Positions 10,633-18,178 of a DNA stretch of 64,000 nucleotides are shown here, piece after piece. A program made the position numbers and the translations under genes. Positions within the stretch are counted from its first letter, which is position 1. Each line of letters opens with the position of its first letter. This DNA comes from Rhizobiaceae bacterium CPCC 101076 (GTDB lineage Bacteria > Pseudomonadota > Alphaproteobacteria > Rhizobiales > Methylopilaceae): NCBI GenBank assembly GCA_003347645.1, contig QDFX01000014.1, positions 1 through 64,000 on the forward strand, read 5' to 3'. The notes below the pieces were generated by a model. The model was not told the origin of the DNA. It was given only the letters and a program-made list of their open reading frames with translations, and did no database searches.

Positions 10633-10692
10633 CAGACGGGCGGCGGCGCGATCGGCGCCGCCGCCGCTCCATTCAGCGACGGTGCGATAGAA

Positions 10693-11046
10693 ATGGCGGA
10701 CAAGGTAATCGCGACACCGGCGGCGCTCGGCCTGCTGGAGGAGATCGTGGCCGATCACGGCCCGGTGCTGTTCCACCAATCGGGCGGCTGCTGCGACGGA
10801 TCGAGCCCGATGTGCTACCCGCAGGGCGACTTCATCATCGGCGATGCCGACGTGCTGCTCGGCCATATCGGCGGCATGCCGTTCTACATCGGCGGCCCCC
10901 AATACGAGATGTGGAAGCACACCGACCTGATCATCGACGTCGTGTCGGGCCGCGGTGGCATGTTCTCGCTGGATAACGGGCGGGAACGGCGGTTTCTGAC
11001 GCGGTCGGAGGTGTGTGCGGTGCCGGGGGGCGATGCTGCGGAGTAA
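10693..11046 (+). CDS. DUF779 domain protein
   Basis: 117 aa with the family's hallmarks: FHQSGGCCDGSSPMCYP near residue 30, which holds the conserved Cys pair plus a third Cys, and GMPFYIGGPQYEMWKHTDL in the middle. The family commonly sits directly after an aldehyde dehydrogenase, as here, but I know of no proven activity. The Cys-rich segment would allow metal binding or aldehyde/thiol chemistry; that is inference. It probably shares a transcript with the dehydrogenase. Confidence 0.9.
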   Translation: MADKVIATPAALGLLEEIVADHGPVLFHQSGGCCDGSSPMCYPQGDFIIGDADVLLGHIGGMPFYIGGPQYEMWKHTDLIIDVVSGRGGMFSLDNGRERRFLTRSEVCAVPGGDAAE

Positions 11047-11327
11047 ACGCCCTTTCTTCTGCTATGGCCTCGTGCGCCTTGAGCCGGTGCCGGTGAGCGG
11101 TCTGCTTGGTGGGCGGGCTGGAACTGAAACTGCACGGCGCTCGCCGCCTCACCATCGCCGCATGGCCGCCGTGGGAACCCTGCCGGCGTTCGGGCGCCGC
11201 GAGACGGTGCACATTTTCGGCGCGACATGACCACGGAATGACCATCCGACGCCCGACTTCCAACCGCGTTCGGCGTGTGAGGTGTCAGGATGGTCGCTGG
11301 TGACCATGCCCGAGGAAGGGAATCCCC

Positions 11328-11705
11328 ATGCGCATGATCGCAATTCTGGCAGCGGGCGCCGCTCTCGCCTTCGCAACGGCGGCCAACGCGCAAGCGCCAT
11401 CCGCGCAGCAGCCATCCGTGCAGCCTCCTACGGCCGCGCCGACATCTCCCCCCGCGGCGACCCCGACGATTCAAAGCATCGATATCGTCGATATGAATGA
11501 GTTGCCTGAATCCACACAGACGCAGGTCAACAAAGTGGTGGCACAGCGCGGCGACGGCGATCTTCAAAGGTTGCGCGCTTCGATCGACGCCTCCCCCAAA
11601 ATCAAATCCGAGCTCGAAGCCAAGGGCCTGACCTCGGCCCACGTCATCGTAGCCAGCCTGGGGCCGGACGGTACGCTGACGCTGGTGACCAGGAAGGCCA
11701 GCTGA
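11328..11705 (+). CDS. Secreted hypothetical protein, proline-rich linker
   Basis: 125 aa. Signal peptide MRMIAILAAGAALAFATAANA with an AxA cleavage site at about residue 21, then a Pro/Ala/Gln/Thr-rich linker (22-48), then a small domain with IQSIDIVDMNELPESTQTQV and a C-terminal HVIVASLGPDGTLTLVTRK. The start has GAGGAAGGG about 8 bp upstream. Family not recognised; location should be the periplasm. A hairpin follows the stop codon. Confidence 0.75.
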   Translation: MRMIAILAAGAALAFATAANAQAPSAQQPSVQPPTAAPTSPPAATPTIQSIDIVDMNELPESTQTQVNKVVAQRGDGDLQRLRASIDASPKIKSELEAKGLTSAHVIVASLGPDGTLTLVTRKAS

Positions 11706-11712
11706 TATTGGC

Positions 11713-11734
11713 AGTGGCGGACTTGTCCGCCACT
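11713..11734 (+). terminator. Perfect hairpin after the secreted-protein gene
   Basis: AGTGGCGGAC TT GTCCGCCACT, a perfect 10-bp inverted repeat with almost no loop, 7 bp after the stop codon. Only a short TTT follows in part, so it is a probable but weak intrinsic terminator. Confidence 0.6.
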
Positions 11735-11972
11735 TTCCACACCCGGCGACCAGCCACTGCCGTGAACCGAGCCTCATAGCGCCACAGGCACGACTCCGAG
11801 AAATGCCCCGGGCACAAAAAGGGGATGTCGTGGGTGCCAACAACGAAACGCAGTGACGCGATTACGATCGAAATCGATGCCACATGCGCTCGCGCGAATG
11901 GAACGATTGAGGTCAGAAACGACTCCGCAGGATGGGACGGCGTGAGCGCGCTCTTCCCTGTCGAGGCGTCGC

Positions 11973-12812
11973 GTGGCGACGAAGATCCAAGGCCAACGAG
12001 CAGGGCCGCCAGCCGGCTCTTGGCGCAAATTGAATGAAGGTATGCCCGTCGAGGTCGCTGGCCTGCGTTCTCGACTGAGAGAAGTTCAGTCCTTCATTCA
12101 GGAAGCGAAGGCCGCCGGCGAGGATCGGTTTGGTGTCCTTGCTCGACAAGAGGTGGAATCTTCTCGCTACCGAAAAAGCTTTGCCATTGCTGTTGATGGC
12201 TGGTGGGTGAGTAAGGGACTTTTGGGAGGCCAAAAGCGGCATCAGGTCCAGCTTGGTTATTTGCCGGAATGGATCGCCCACCAGTGTCAGCGTCCCCACG
12301 TCGCGCCGCCAGAGCCCGTGGTTTTTGTGGAGCTGGACACAGCGCTCAGCGACGAGGGCTTTGTGGACGTCGATGTCCTGGTTCGGGTGAACCAAGCGCT
12401 AGCAAGGCCAACCGAAACCAGTGCTGCGCGCATTGCCAAAACTGCCCGCCAACAATGCATGCCGGGCCTGAAGGTGCTCGCACGCGTGGCAATGGCCAAA
12501 GGTTATGACGATGAAGTGGCGTTGTTCGCCCGGATGGCGGACTATGTAAACACTCGTTCGTCGCGCCTGGGGCTTCATCCAGAACTGGACGTCGTTGGGC
12601 AGATCGTCGAGGCGGCGGTGGGACTGGCTCCGACCGACGAAGCCGTTCTCGCGGCGACGCGTTTGATCGCTGAAGACGACCAGGGCCTTGAAGAACTGTT
12701 TCGTTTCGCCCTGGACCTGTCCCGCGCCGGTGGCAAGGAAAGCGAGGCCGCAATAGCTGTCCTCAAGCGGGTCCTGGAGATGGCTCGCCAATGCCGGGCA
12801 AGGAGCAGTTGA
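11973..12812 (+). CDS. HIRAN domain protein with TerB-like C-terminal helices
   Basis: 279 aa from GTG 11973; ATG 12042 (256 aa) is an alternative start. Residues about 25-105 look like a HIRAN domain: VEVAGLRSRLREVQSFIQEA, a GVLARQEV strand, then FAIAVDG and QLGYLPEWIAHQ, which matches the family's closing VGYLPR..A. HIRAN domains bind single-stranded 3' DNA ends in repair enzymes and also occur alone in bacteria. The C-terminal half (GLKVLARVAMAKGYDDEVAL, then two more helices) resembles TerB-like or tellurite-resistance-type helical domains. Codon usage is noticeably less GC-rich than its neighbours, suggesting transfer. No partner gene was found. The 5' end may be truncated. Confidence 0.6.
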   Translation: MATKIQGQRAGPPAGSWRKLNEGMPVEVAGLRSRLREVQSFIQEAKAAGEDRFGVLARQEVESSRYRKSFAIAVDGWWVSKGLLGGQKRHQVQLGYLPEWIAHQCQRPHVAPPEPVVFVELDTALSDEGFVDVDVLVRVNQALARPTETSAARIAKTARQQCMPGLKVLARVAMAKGYDDEVALFARMADYVNTRSSRLGLHPELDVVGQIVEAAVGLAPTDEAVLAATRLIAEDDQGLEELFRFALDLSRAGGKESEAAIAVLKRVLEMARQCRARSS

Positions 12813-12899
12813 AGTTCGGCCGTTAGCGGACCTGAAGAACAGGGGAACGCGCCCTGAAGGTGTGTGCGCCCCAGCGAACGGGCTCGCCCGAAAACGACA

Positions 12900-12921
12900 A
12901 AGCCGCGGTTTCCCGCGGCTT
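12900..12921 (-). terminator. Terminator of the DUF6481 gene
   Basis: Stem AGCCGCGG / CCGCGGCT with a four-base loop at 12901-12920, followed on the minus strand by TTTGTCGTTTT. It lies 57 bp beyond the DUF6481 stop codon. Confidence 0.75.
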
Positions 12922-12935
12922 CTGTTCGGGCTGAC

Positions 12936-12962
12936 TGGGTCGGTGGAAGGGTCGAACCCTCG
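12936..12962 (-). other. tRNA 3'-end-like remnant
   Basis: Read on the minus strand this is GAGGGTTCGACCCTTC followed by CACCGAC and CCA: a T-arm-like hairpin lacking two loop bases, an acceptor-like strand and CCA. It resembles the 3' end of tRNA-Gly at 13600-13674 (GAGGGTTCGAATCCCTTCGC...CCA). Could be an attachment-site scar or chance; no integrase is present. Confidence 0.35.
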
Positions 12963-12977
12963 GTAGCTCGTTGGCTT

Positions 12978-13406
12978 TCAGCCGCGCGCGACACGGCTTT
13001 TGCGGCTGGCGTACCGGGCGTCGCGGGCGGCCTTCTGCGCAGCCTCATCAACAACCACCTGCTTGATCCGCGCGGCCTTGGCAGCGTCGCGGGCGTTCTT
13101 CTCTTCGGCCAGCGCCTGTTCGGCAGCGACGCGCTCGGCCTCGATTGCCGCTTCGGCGGCGAGGCGTTCGGCTTCTTCCTGCTCACGCACGGCGGCGCGG
13201 CGATCCTCTTCGGCCTTGCGCACGGCTTCCTTCTCGGCAAGGCGGGCGGCGCGCGCCTCGGCAATGCGGGTGCGCTCGGCGCGGCGCTCGATCTCGGCCG
13301 CATCATCCTCGGCCGGACGGGTTTTGAACTTTTCGAGCAGCGCCTGTCTGGCGCTCGCTGCAGCGGATCGGCGGTCAGCGAATGTATCGTGCTTGGAAGC
13401 TGGCAA
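12978..13406 (-). CDS. DUF6481 family coiled-coil protein
   Basis: 142 aa from TTG 13406. After LPASKHDTFADRRSAAASAR, the family's opening block, the rest is one long highly charged Ala/Glu/Arg-rich helix (for example ARAARLAEKEAVRKAEEDRR) ending in a basic tail. No membrane segment or catalytic motif. Function unknown. An in-frame ATG at 13497 would add about 30 residues of unconserved sequence, so I prefer the TTG, although no good ribosome-binding site precedes either. It lies between a tRNA-like scar and tRNA-Gly. Confidence 0.62.
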   Translation of the reverse strand: MPASKHDTFADRRSAAASARQALLEKFKTRPAEDDAAEIERRAERTRIAEARAARLAEKEAVRKAEEDRRAAVREQEEAERLAAEAAIEAERVAAEQALAEEKNARDAAKAARIKQVVVDEAAQKAARDARYASRKSRVARG

Positions 13407-13556
13407 GTGTGGTGTCCAATTAAAGTGGGAAGATGAGAGGGAGTTACGGGCCGCCGACGGATCACAGCCGGGGCGGGTTTCCGTAGCGGGGAGCATCATG
13501 TAACCGCGCGGTAACCGGAGCCCTTCGCGAGCAATCCGCGACATGTAGGCCCAAAC

Positions 13557-13583
13557 GAAAAAAGCCGTGGAGTCCCCACGGCT
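13557..13583 (-). terminator. Terminator of tRNA-Gly
   Basis: On the minus strand GCCGTGG GACT CCACGGC is followed by seven T residues. It lies about 17 bp past the tRNA 3' end and shows the tRNA is transcribed leftward. Confidence 0.92.
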
Positions 13584-13599
13584 TCGATCGATGGGAAAC

Positions 13600-13674
13600 T
13601 GGAGCGGGCGAAGGGATTCGAACCCTCGACCCCAACCTTGGCAAGGTTGTGCTCTACCCCTGAGCTACACCCGC
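13600..13674 (-). tRNA. tRNA-Gly (anticodon GCC)
   Basis: Minus strand begins GCGGGTGTAGCTCAGGGGTA. Acceptor GCGGGTG pairs with CGCCCGC, the D arm carries AGCTCAGGGGTAGAGC, the anticodon arm CAACCTTGCCAAGGTTG shows GCC, and the T arm GAGGGTTCGAATCCCTTC is canonical. Discriminator T is followed by an encoded CCA (13600-13602). Reads GGC and GGT codons. Confidence 0.97.
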
Positions 13675-13757
13675 ACGCTTCAGTCCCGTCGCGGCGGGCG
13701 TGCCCGGCGCGAGGCGCGTTCTATGCCAAAGATCGCGGGGCATTGCAACGCGGTTTG

Positions 13758-14516
13758 TCAGAAATTGTTTTTGCGCTCGCGAACTTCCGCAAACACGGTT
13801 TCCGGCGAGGCTCCCGGTGTTCCGACGCCTGTCGCGACGGCCGGATCGTCGGCGCGCAGGAAGGGGCTGGTCGCCTTGTCGAGCCCGAGCTGGAACGGAA
13901 TTGTCGGCTGGCCGGCATCCCGCGCGCGGGCAATGTCGGCGGCGCGCTCCTGCAGGGCCTTGTTGTGCGGGTCGACCGTGATCGCGAAGCGGGCGTTCGA
14001 CAACGTGTATTCGTGGCCGCAATAGACCGAGGTGTCGTCCGGCAGAGCGCGGAGCTTCGAGAGCGAGTGCCACATCTGGGCGGGCGAGCCTTCGAACAGG
14101 CGGCCGCAGCCGAGCGCGAACAAGGTGTCGCCGGAGAACAGCAGCTTCTCCTTTGGGAAATGGAACGAGACGTGGCCGGAGGTGTGTCCCGGCGTCTCGT
14201 AGACGTCGGCGACCATCGGGCCGACCTCGACCTTGTCGCCCTCGCGTACCGTCCGGGTGAGGCCCGGGATCTTGTCCTGCTCGGCTTCGGGTCCGACGAT
14301 GATCGGCGAATATTCGGCCGCGAGCTCCGGAATGCCGGCGATATGGTCGTCGTGCTTGTGGGTGATCAGGATGTGCGTCAGCCGCCAGCCATCGGCCTTG
14401 AGCTGCTCCCGGATCGGACCCGCCTCGGGTGCGTCGACGAGCATCACGGTATCTCCCTCGCGAACGATCACGGCGTAATTGTCGGCGAGGCAGGGGACGA
14501 GGCGGATATCGGGCAT
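13758..14516 (-). CDS. gloB: Hydroxyacylglutathione hydrolase (glyoxalase II)
   Basis: 252 aa metallo-beta-lactamase fold. Hydrolyses S-D-lactoylglutathione in methylglyoxal detoxification. The metal motif THKHDDH (52-58), ETPGHTSGHVSFHF, FSGDTLFALGCGRLFEG and VYCGHEYTLSNARFA are all present, and the C-terminal substrate domain HxxG region ends in VRERKNNF. Length is normal for GloB. It stands head-to-tail after tRNA-Gly on the minus strand. Confidence 0.95.
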   Translation of the reverse strand: MPDIRLVPCLADNYAVIVREGDTVMLVDAPEAGPIREQLKADGWRLTHILITHKHDDHIAGIPELAAEYSPIIVGPEAEQDKIPGLTRTVREGDKVEVGPMVADVYETPGHTSGHVSFHFPKEKLLFSGDTLFALGCGRLFEGSPAQMWHSLSKLRALPDDTSVYCGHEYTLSNARFAITVDPHNKALQERAADIARARDAGQPTIPFQLGLDKATSPFLRADDPAVATGVGTPGASPETVFAEVRERKNNF

Positions 14517-14707
14517 TGATTGTTTCCTTGCGCTTGCGCGGGAAACTGGGCTTGGCCGGGTTGAAGGTCAACTGGGCGGACGCGGAAAGAAATCATTCAC
14601 CCTGCGAACGGGGCATTGAACCCGTTTCGAGGCGGCGCCGACCAATGGTCATCGAGGCCGCGGGAAATGGTTCCGGACGGTCTCTCCAAAGACCGAGGAT
14701 GACCACG

Positions 14708-14965
14708 ATGCTTCGCAAGATCATGATTTCCATGGCCGCAATCGCCGCTCTCGGCGCCGCTGCCGCCGCCCCGACCGCCGCTTCGGCCAAGGGCATCCAC
14801 ATCGGTATCGGCTTCGGCGGATACGGCTATGGCTACGGCCCGCATTACGGCGGCTATTACCCGGCCTACGATTACGGTCCGGATTTCTGCACCTTCAAGA
14901 AGGTGAAGGTGTGGAGCAACAAGTACGACCAGTTCGTCTGGAAGACGAAGAAGATCTGCTACTGA
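14708..14965 (+). CDS. Small secreted Gly/Tyr-rich protein
   Basis: 85 aa from ATG 14708 (AGGA about 8 bp upstream); ATG 14699 is three codons earlier. Signal peptide to about ASAKG, then HIGIGFGGYGYGYGPHYGGY, a Gly/Tyr repeat, and a C-terminal block FCTFKKVKVWSNKYDQFVWK ending KKICY with two cysteines that could pair. Proteins with this layout are common in Hyphomicrobiales and usually uncharacterised. Likely periplasmic or surface. A terminator follows. Confidence 0.78.
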   Translation: MLRKIMISMAAIAALGAAAAAPTAASAKGIHIGIGFGGYGYGYGPHYGGYYPAYDYGPDFCTFKKVKVWSNKYDQFVWKTKKICY

Positions 14966-14984
14966 TCCCGGTGGCACGATGACG

Positions 14985-15014
14985 AAAGGGCCGGCCCATG
15001 GGAGCCGGCCCTTT
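14985..15014. terminator. Bidirectional terminator
   Basis: An 11-bp stem AAAGGGCCGGC / GCCGGCCCTTT with loop CCATGGGA lies between two convergent genes, with T-rich sequence on the plus side (CTCGTTT) and a weaker tract on the minus side. Confidence 0.82.
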
Positions 15015-15020
15015 CTCGTT

Positions 15021-16082
15021 TCAGGCGCGTGCCTCAAACACCATGTTGAACGGCGTCTCCGTCGCGCGGCGGAAGTGCGAGAAGCCGGCGTCTAGAGCGA
15101 CCTTCCTGAGGCGCGTCTCGCCCGCCTGGGCGCCCAGCGCCAATCCCACGTCCTGGGCTAGCGAGGCCGGGGTGCAGAGCATGGTCGAGGCGCCGTAATA
15201 GATCCGTCCGACCGGATTGAGGTTGTCCTTGAGCCTGTCGTGGGAGAACGGCTCGACGATCATCCAGGTGCCGCCGGACGCGAGCGTCTCGCGGACATGG
15301 CGGCCGGCGCCCACCGGGTCGCCCATGTCGTGCAGGCAATCGAACATCGCGACGAGATCGTAGTCCCTTGCCGGGAAATCGGACGCGGACGCCCGGTCGA
15401 AGGTGACGCGGTCCCCGACTCCCGCTTCTTCCGCGGCCGAGCGGGCTCGCTCGATCGAGGCTTCGTGATAGTCGAAGCCGTAAAAAAGGGACTTCGGATA
15501 GGCCTTTGCCATCAGGACCGTCGAGGCGCCGTGACCGCAGCCGACATCCGCGACGACGGCTCCTTCCTCGAGGCGCCTGGACATTCCATTCATGGCCGGA
15601 ATCCAGGAGCTGACGAGGCTGGCATTGTAGCCGGTCCGGAAGAAGCGCTCCGTGCCGCGGAACAGGCACTGACTGTGTTCGTGCCAGCCAACGCCGTTGC
15701 CGCTCACGAAGGCGTCGGCGATTTTCGGCTCGTCCATCCACATCGCCTGGAGGATTTCGAACGCCCCGGCAAAGAAGGCGGGACTGTCCTCGTTGGCGAA
15801 CACTGCCGCTTGTTCGGGAGACAGGCTGAACCTGTTCGTTTCGTCGTCATAGTCGACGTTGCCCGCCGCCGCCTGGGCGGACAGCCATTCGCGGACATAG
15901 CGTTCGCGCGTTCCGGTGCGTTGCGCCAGTTCTTCCGGCGAGACCGGGTCACCATCGGCCATCGCCTTGAACAGGCCCAGGCGGTCTCCGAGGACGACCA
16001 GGGGGCCCGTCGTACAGGCGCCGAGGTCGCCGACCATCCGGCCAACGAGTGCATCCAGTTTGTCGTGATCGGGCTCGCGCAT
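15021..16082 (-). CDS. Class I SAM-dependent methyltransferase with winged-helix N-terminus
   Basis: 353 aa from ATG 16082, fixed by GGGGAGGATGCC directly upstream. The N-terminal 90 residues form a winged-helix dimerisation domain (LGLFKAMADGDPVSPEELAQ, RYVREWLSAQAAAGNVDY); the catalytic half has motif I VVADVGCGHGAST and a later VAMFDCLHDMGDP. The layout matches the Rv2258c-like group, whose substrates are mostly unknown. No biosynthetic neighbours give a clue. It converges on the small secreted protein gene. Confidence 0.87.
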   Translation of the reverse strand: MREPDHDKLDALVGRMVGDLGACTTGPLVVLGDRLGLFKAMADGDPVSPEELAQRTGTRERYVREWLSAQAAAGNVDYDDETNRFSLSPEQAAVFANEDSPAFFAGAFEILQAMWMDEPKIADAFVSGNGVGWHEHSQCLFRGTERFFRTGYNASLVSSWIPAMNGMSRRLEEGAVVADVGCGHGASTVLMAKAYPKSLFYGFDYHEASIERARSAAEEAGVGDRVTFDRASASDFPARDYDLVAMFDCLHDMGDPVGAGRHVRETLASGGTWMIVEPFSHDRLKDNLNPVGRIYYGASTMLCTPASLAQDVGLALGAQAGETRLRKVALDAGFSHFRRATETPFNMVFEARA

Positions 16083-16414
16083 GGCATCCTCCCCGGCCGT
16101 TCGGGTGCGTGTAGAGAACGCCGTCGTACGGCCGATCTTTGTGTGATGCGCTGATCGTGACACGGCCGTGTTTCGGGAGGATTTCGTCAGCCGGGCGGCA
16201 CTCGGGCGGCACGTCGCCCTTCCGGACGATGCGATAGATGCTGGCCGGCGGGATATTGGCGAAAGCCGTCCTCAGATAAATCGGTTCCAGGCGGCTTGAA
16301 CCTCGTCTCTGCTACCGATCGATAAGCACAGTACGAGATGCCGGCTGAAAGGTCGGCTTTTCCCTTGGAACAAAGGGGCGGCCGGACTATCTCCTGTAGC
16401 TGACGCATTACGGG
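16083..16414. other. Intergenic region without a supported gene
   Basis: 332 bp between divergent genes. A minus-strand frame crossing 16187-16300 reads FANIPPASIYRIVRKGDVPP, vaguely like a helix-turn-helix end, but it has no start of its own and runs into the methyltransferase leader. I see no RNA gene or repeat here; promoters for both flanking genes must lie in it. Confidence 0.45.
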
Positions 16415-16720
16415 ATGGCTTCGATGATCCGGAAAATCTCCACTGCCTTCGGCTTGGCGTTTGTGATTGCTGCCACCGCGGCCCCCGGAATCGCCGATGC
16501 GAGCCATCGCCAGGGCAGGGAAGGCCGCGCCGCCCAGGCGATCTGGCCGAGCGAGCGGCCCTATTACGTCAACGATCCCTCGGTCGGTTGCTATCCTAAA
16601 CTGGTCACGATCGACGGCCGGTATGGAAGCCGCCGGGTATGGGTAAAGAACATCCACTGCCTCGATCGCGAGCCCGACAACCTCATCTCGGATGTTATGA
16701 GGAACGAGGGACTCTACTAA
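16415..16720 (+). CDS. Small secreted hypothetical protein
   Basis: 101 aa with a signal peptide (MASMIRKISTAFGLAFVIAA, cleavage near GIADA) and a compact mature region with two cysteines, GCYPKLVTIDGRYGSRRVWV and KNIHCLDREPDN. ATG 16424 is a possible start. Family not recognised. The next gene starts 9 bp downstream, so they may be cotranscribed. Confidence 0.68.
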   Translation: MASMIRKISTAFGLAFVIAATAAPGIADASHRQGREGRAAQAIWPSERPYYVNDPSVGCYPKLVTIDGRYGSRRVWVKNIHCLDREPDNLISDVMRNEGLY

Positions 16721-16729
16721 GAGGCCCTA

Positions 16730-17488
16730 TTGTCTCTCGACGTCGTCGATCTCCGCACCTTCTATCACGGCCGCCTCGGGCAGATGGCCCGGCGCGTCCT
16801 GCGCGCGAAACTGCGCGCGCGGTTCGCGGACGTCGCCGGCCTCCGGGTCCTTGGCTTCGGGTTCGCCGCGCCGTTTCTCGGGCCGTTCCGGGACGATGCC
16901 GAACGGGTGATGACCTTCATGCCGGCGGAGCAGGGGGTGATGCCCTGGGAGTCCGGCCGCGGCACGGCCTCGGCGCTGGTCGAGGAAGACATCTGGCCCT
17001 TGCCTGACGCGGCCATAGACCGGGTGATCCTCGTCCATGCACTGGAGAGCGCTGACGATCCTCGCGAAGTGCTCCGCGAATGCTCGCGGTGCCTGGCGCC
17101 GGGCGGCAAATTGCTCGCGGTCGTGGCCAACCGGCGTGGGCCGTGGGCGCGGATCGAATCCACGCCCTTCGGCCACGGACGCCCCTACAGCCGCGCACAG
17201 CTCTCGGCGCTGCTTCGCGAGTCGCAGTTCGCGCCGGTGACCTGGAGCGAGGCGCTGATGTTCCCGCCGATCGACAAGGGCATCGTGCTGCGCTCGGCGA
17301 TTGCGCTGGAGCGGCTGGGCGGCCAGTTCTGGAGCCCGTTCTCGGGCGTCCACATCGTCGAGGCGGTGAAGTCGGTGTACACGCCAGTCCGCGCCAAAAG
17401 GAAGGCGGCTAAGGAGAGCCGCGTCAGGGTGCGCTCGCCGGTTCTGGTGCCGGGCGTGGGGATTCCGGTTCGGCGAGACGAGGCCTAG
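16730..17488 (+). CDS. Methyltransferase-domain protein
   Basis: 252 aa from TTG 16730. A class I methyltransferase fold in which motif I is loose (GLRVLGFGFAAPFLGPF), but the later motifs are clear: PLPDAAIDRVILVHALES and LAPGGKLLAVVANRRGPWAR. A basic tail (RAKRKAAKESRVR) ends the protein. In this order a gene of this kind commonly sits beside gloB; its substrate is unknown. The loose motif I leaves open whether it still methylates. Confidence 0.83.
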   Translation: MSLDVVDLRTFYHGRLGQMARRVLRAKLRARFADVAGLRVLGFGFAAPFLGPFRDDAERVMTFMPAEQGVMPWESGRGTASALVEEDIWPLPDAAIDRVILVHALESADDPREVLRECSRCLAPGGKLLAVVANRRGPWARIESTPFGHGRPYSRAQLSALLRESQFAPVTWSEALMFPPIDKGIVLRSAIALERLGGQFWSPFSGVHIVEAVKSVYTPVRAKRKAAKESRVRVRSPVLVPGVGIPVRRDEA

Positions 17489-17509
17489 TTCCGACGGCGG
17501 AAGGGGTGC

Positions 17510-18178
17510 CTAGCCCCTGCTCAGCAGAAACACCGCCTGTGCGCCGAACAGGTTCCAGAACCACCATGGAAGGCGCAGGCCGACCGGTCGTCCCGAAACG
17601 TCGAGCGCGACGGCGCGTTCGATGTGAGCGCCGACCTCATCGCACAGATCGACGAAATCGCGGATCGTGCAGAGATGGATGTTCTGGGTGTCGTACCAGG
17701 TCTCGGGCAGCGTCTTCGTCACCGGCATGCGGCCGAGCGCGAGGAGCTGCATGCGCATCCGCCAGTGACCGAAATTCGGGACCGACACCACGGCGCGGCG
17801 GCCGATCCGCAGCAGGTTCTCCATTACCGCCCGGGGATGGCGCGTCGCCTGCAGCGTCTGCGACAGGATCACATAGTCGAAGGCATCGTCCGGATACTGG
17901 TCGAGATCCTTGTCGGCGTCGCCCTGGATGACCGAGAGGCCGTGGGCGACGGAATTGTTCACGCCGGACTGGCTGAGCTCGATCCCGCGACCGTCGACGT
18001 TCTTGCGGGAGACGAGCAGGCGCAGCAATTGGCCGTCGCCGCAGCCGACATCGAGGACGCGCGCGCCGCGCTGGATCATCTCTGCCATCAGGAGATGGTC
18101 GGGACGCGCGGTCTCTACCACAGGCGCGAACTCGGCGCGCATCGGAGCGCCCTCGCGGACCATTCTCGGAGAAACCAT
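17510..18178 (-). CDS. metW: MetW family protein
   Basis: 222 aa methyltransferase-like fold with ARVLDVGCGDGQLLRLLVSR, then IELSQSGVNNSVAHGLSVIQ and VILSQTLQATRHPRAVMENL, all typical of MetW. MetW works with MetX in homoserine activation for methionine synthesis. Its ATG (18176-18178) overlaps the metX stop by one base (TGATG), implying translational coupling. An in-frame ATG 11 codons later is also possible. Confidence 0.95.
   Translation of the reverse strand: MVSPRMVREGAPMRAEFAPVVETARPDHLLMAEMIQRGARVLDVGCGDGQLLRLLVSRKNVDGRGIELSQSGVNNSVAHGLSVIQGDADKDLDQYPDDAFDYVILSQTLQATRHPRAVMENLLRIGRRAVVSVPNFGHWRMRMQLLALGRMPVTKTLPETWYDTQNIHLCTIRDFVDLCDEVGAHIERAVALDVSGRPVGLRLPWWFWNLFGAQAVFLLSRG

Noticed and set aside
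16187-16657. A 156-codon minus-strand frame overlapping the secreted-protein gene
   Set aside because: The plus-strand frame has a signal peptide and coherent codon use; the minus frame has no domain-like pattern.
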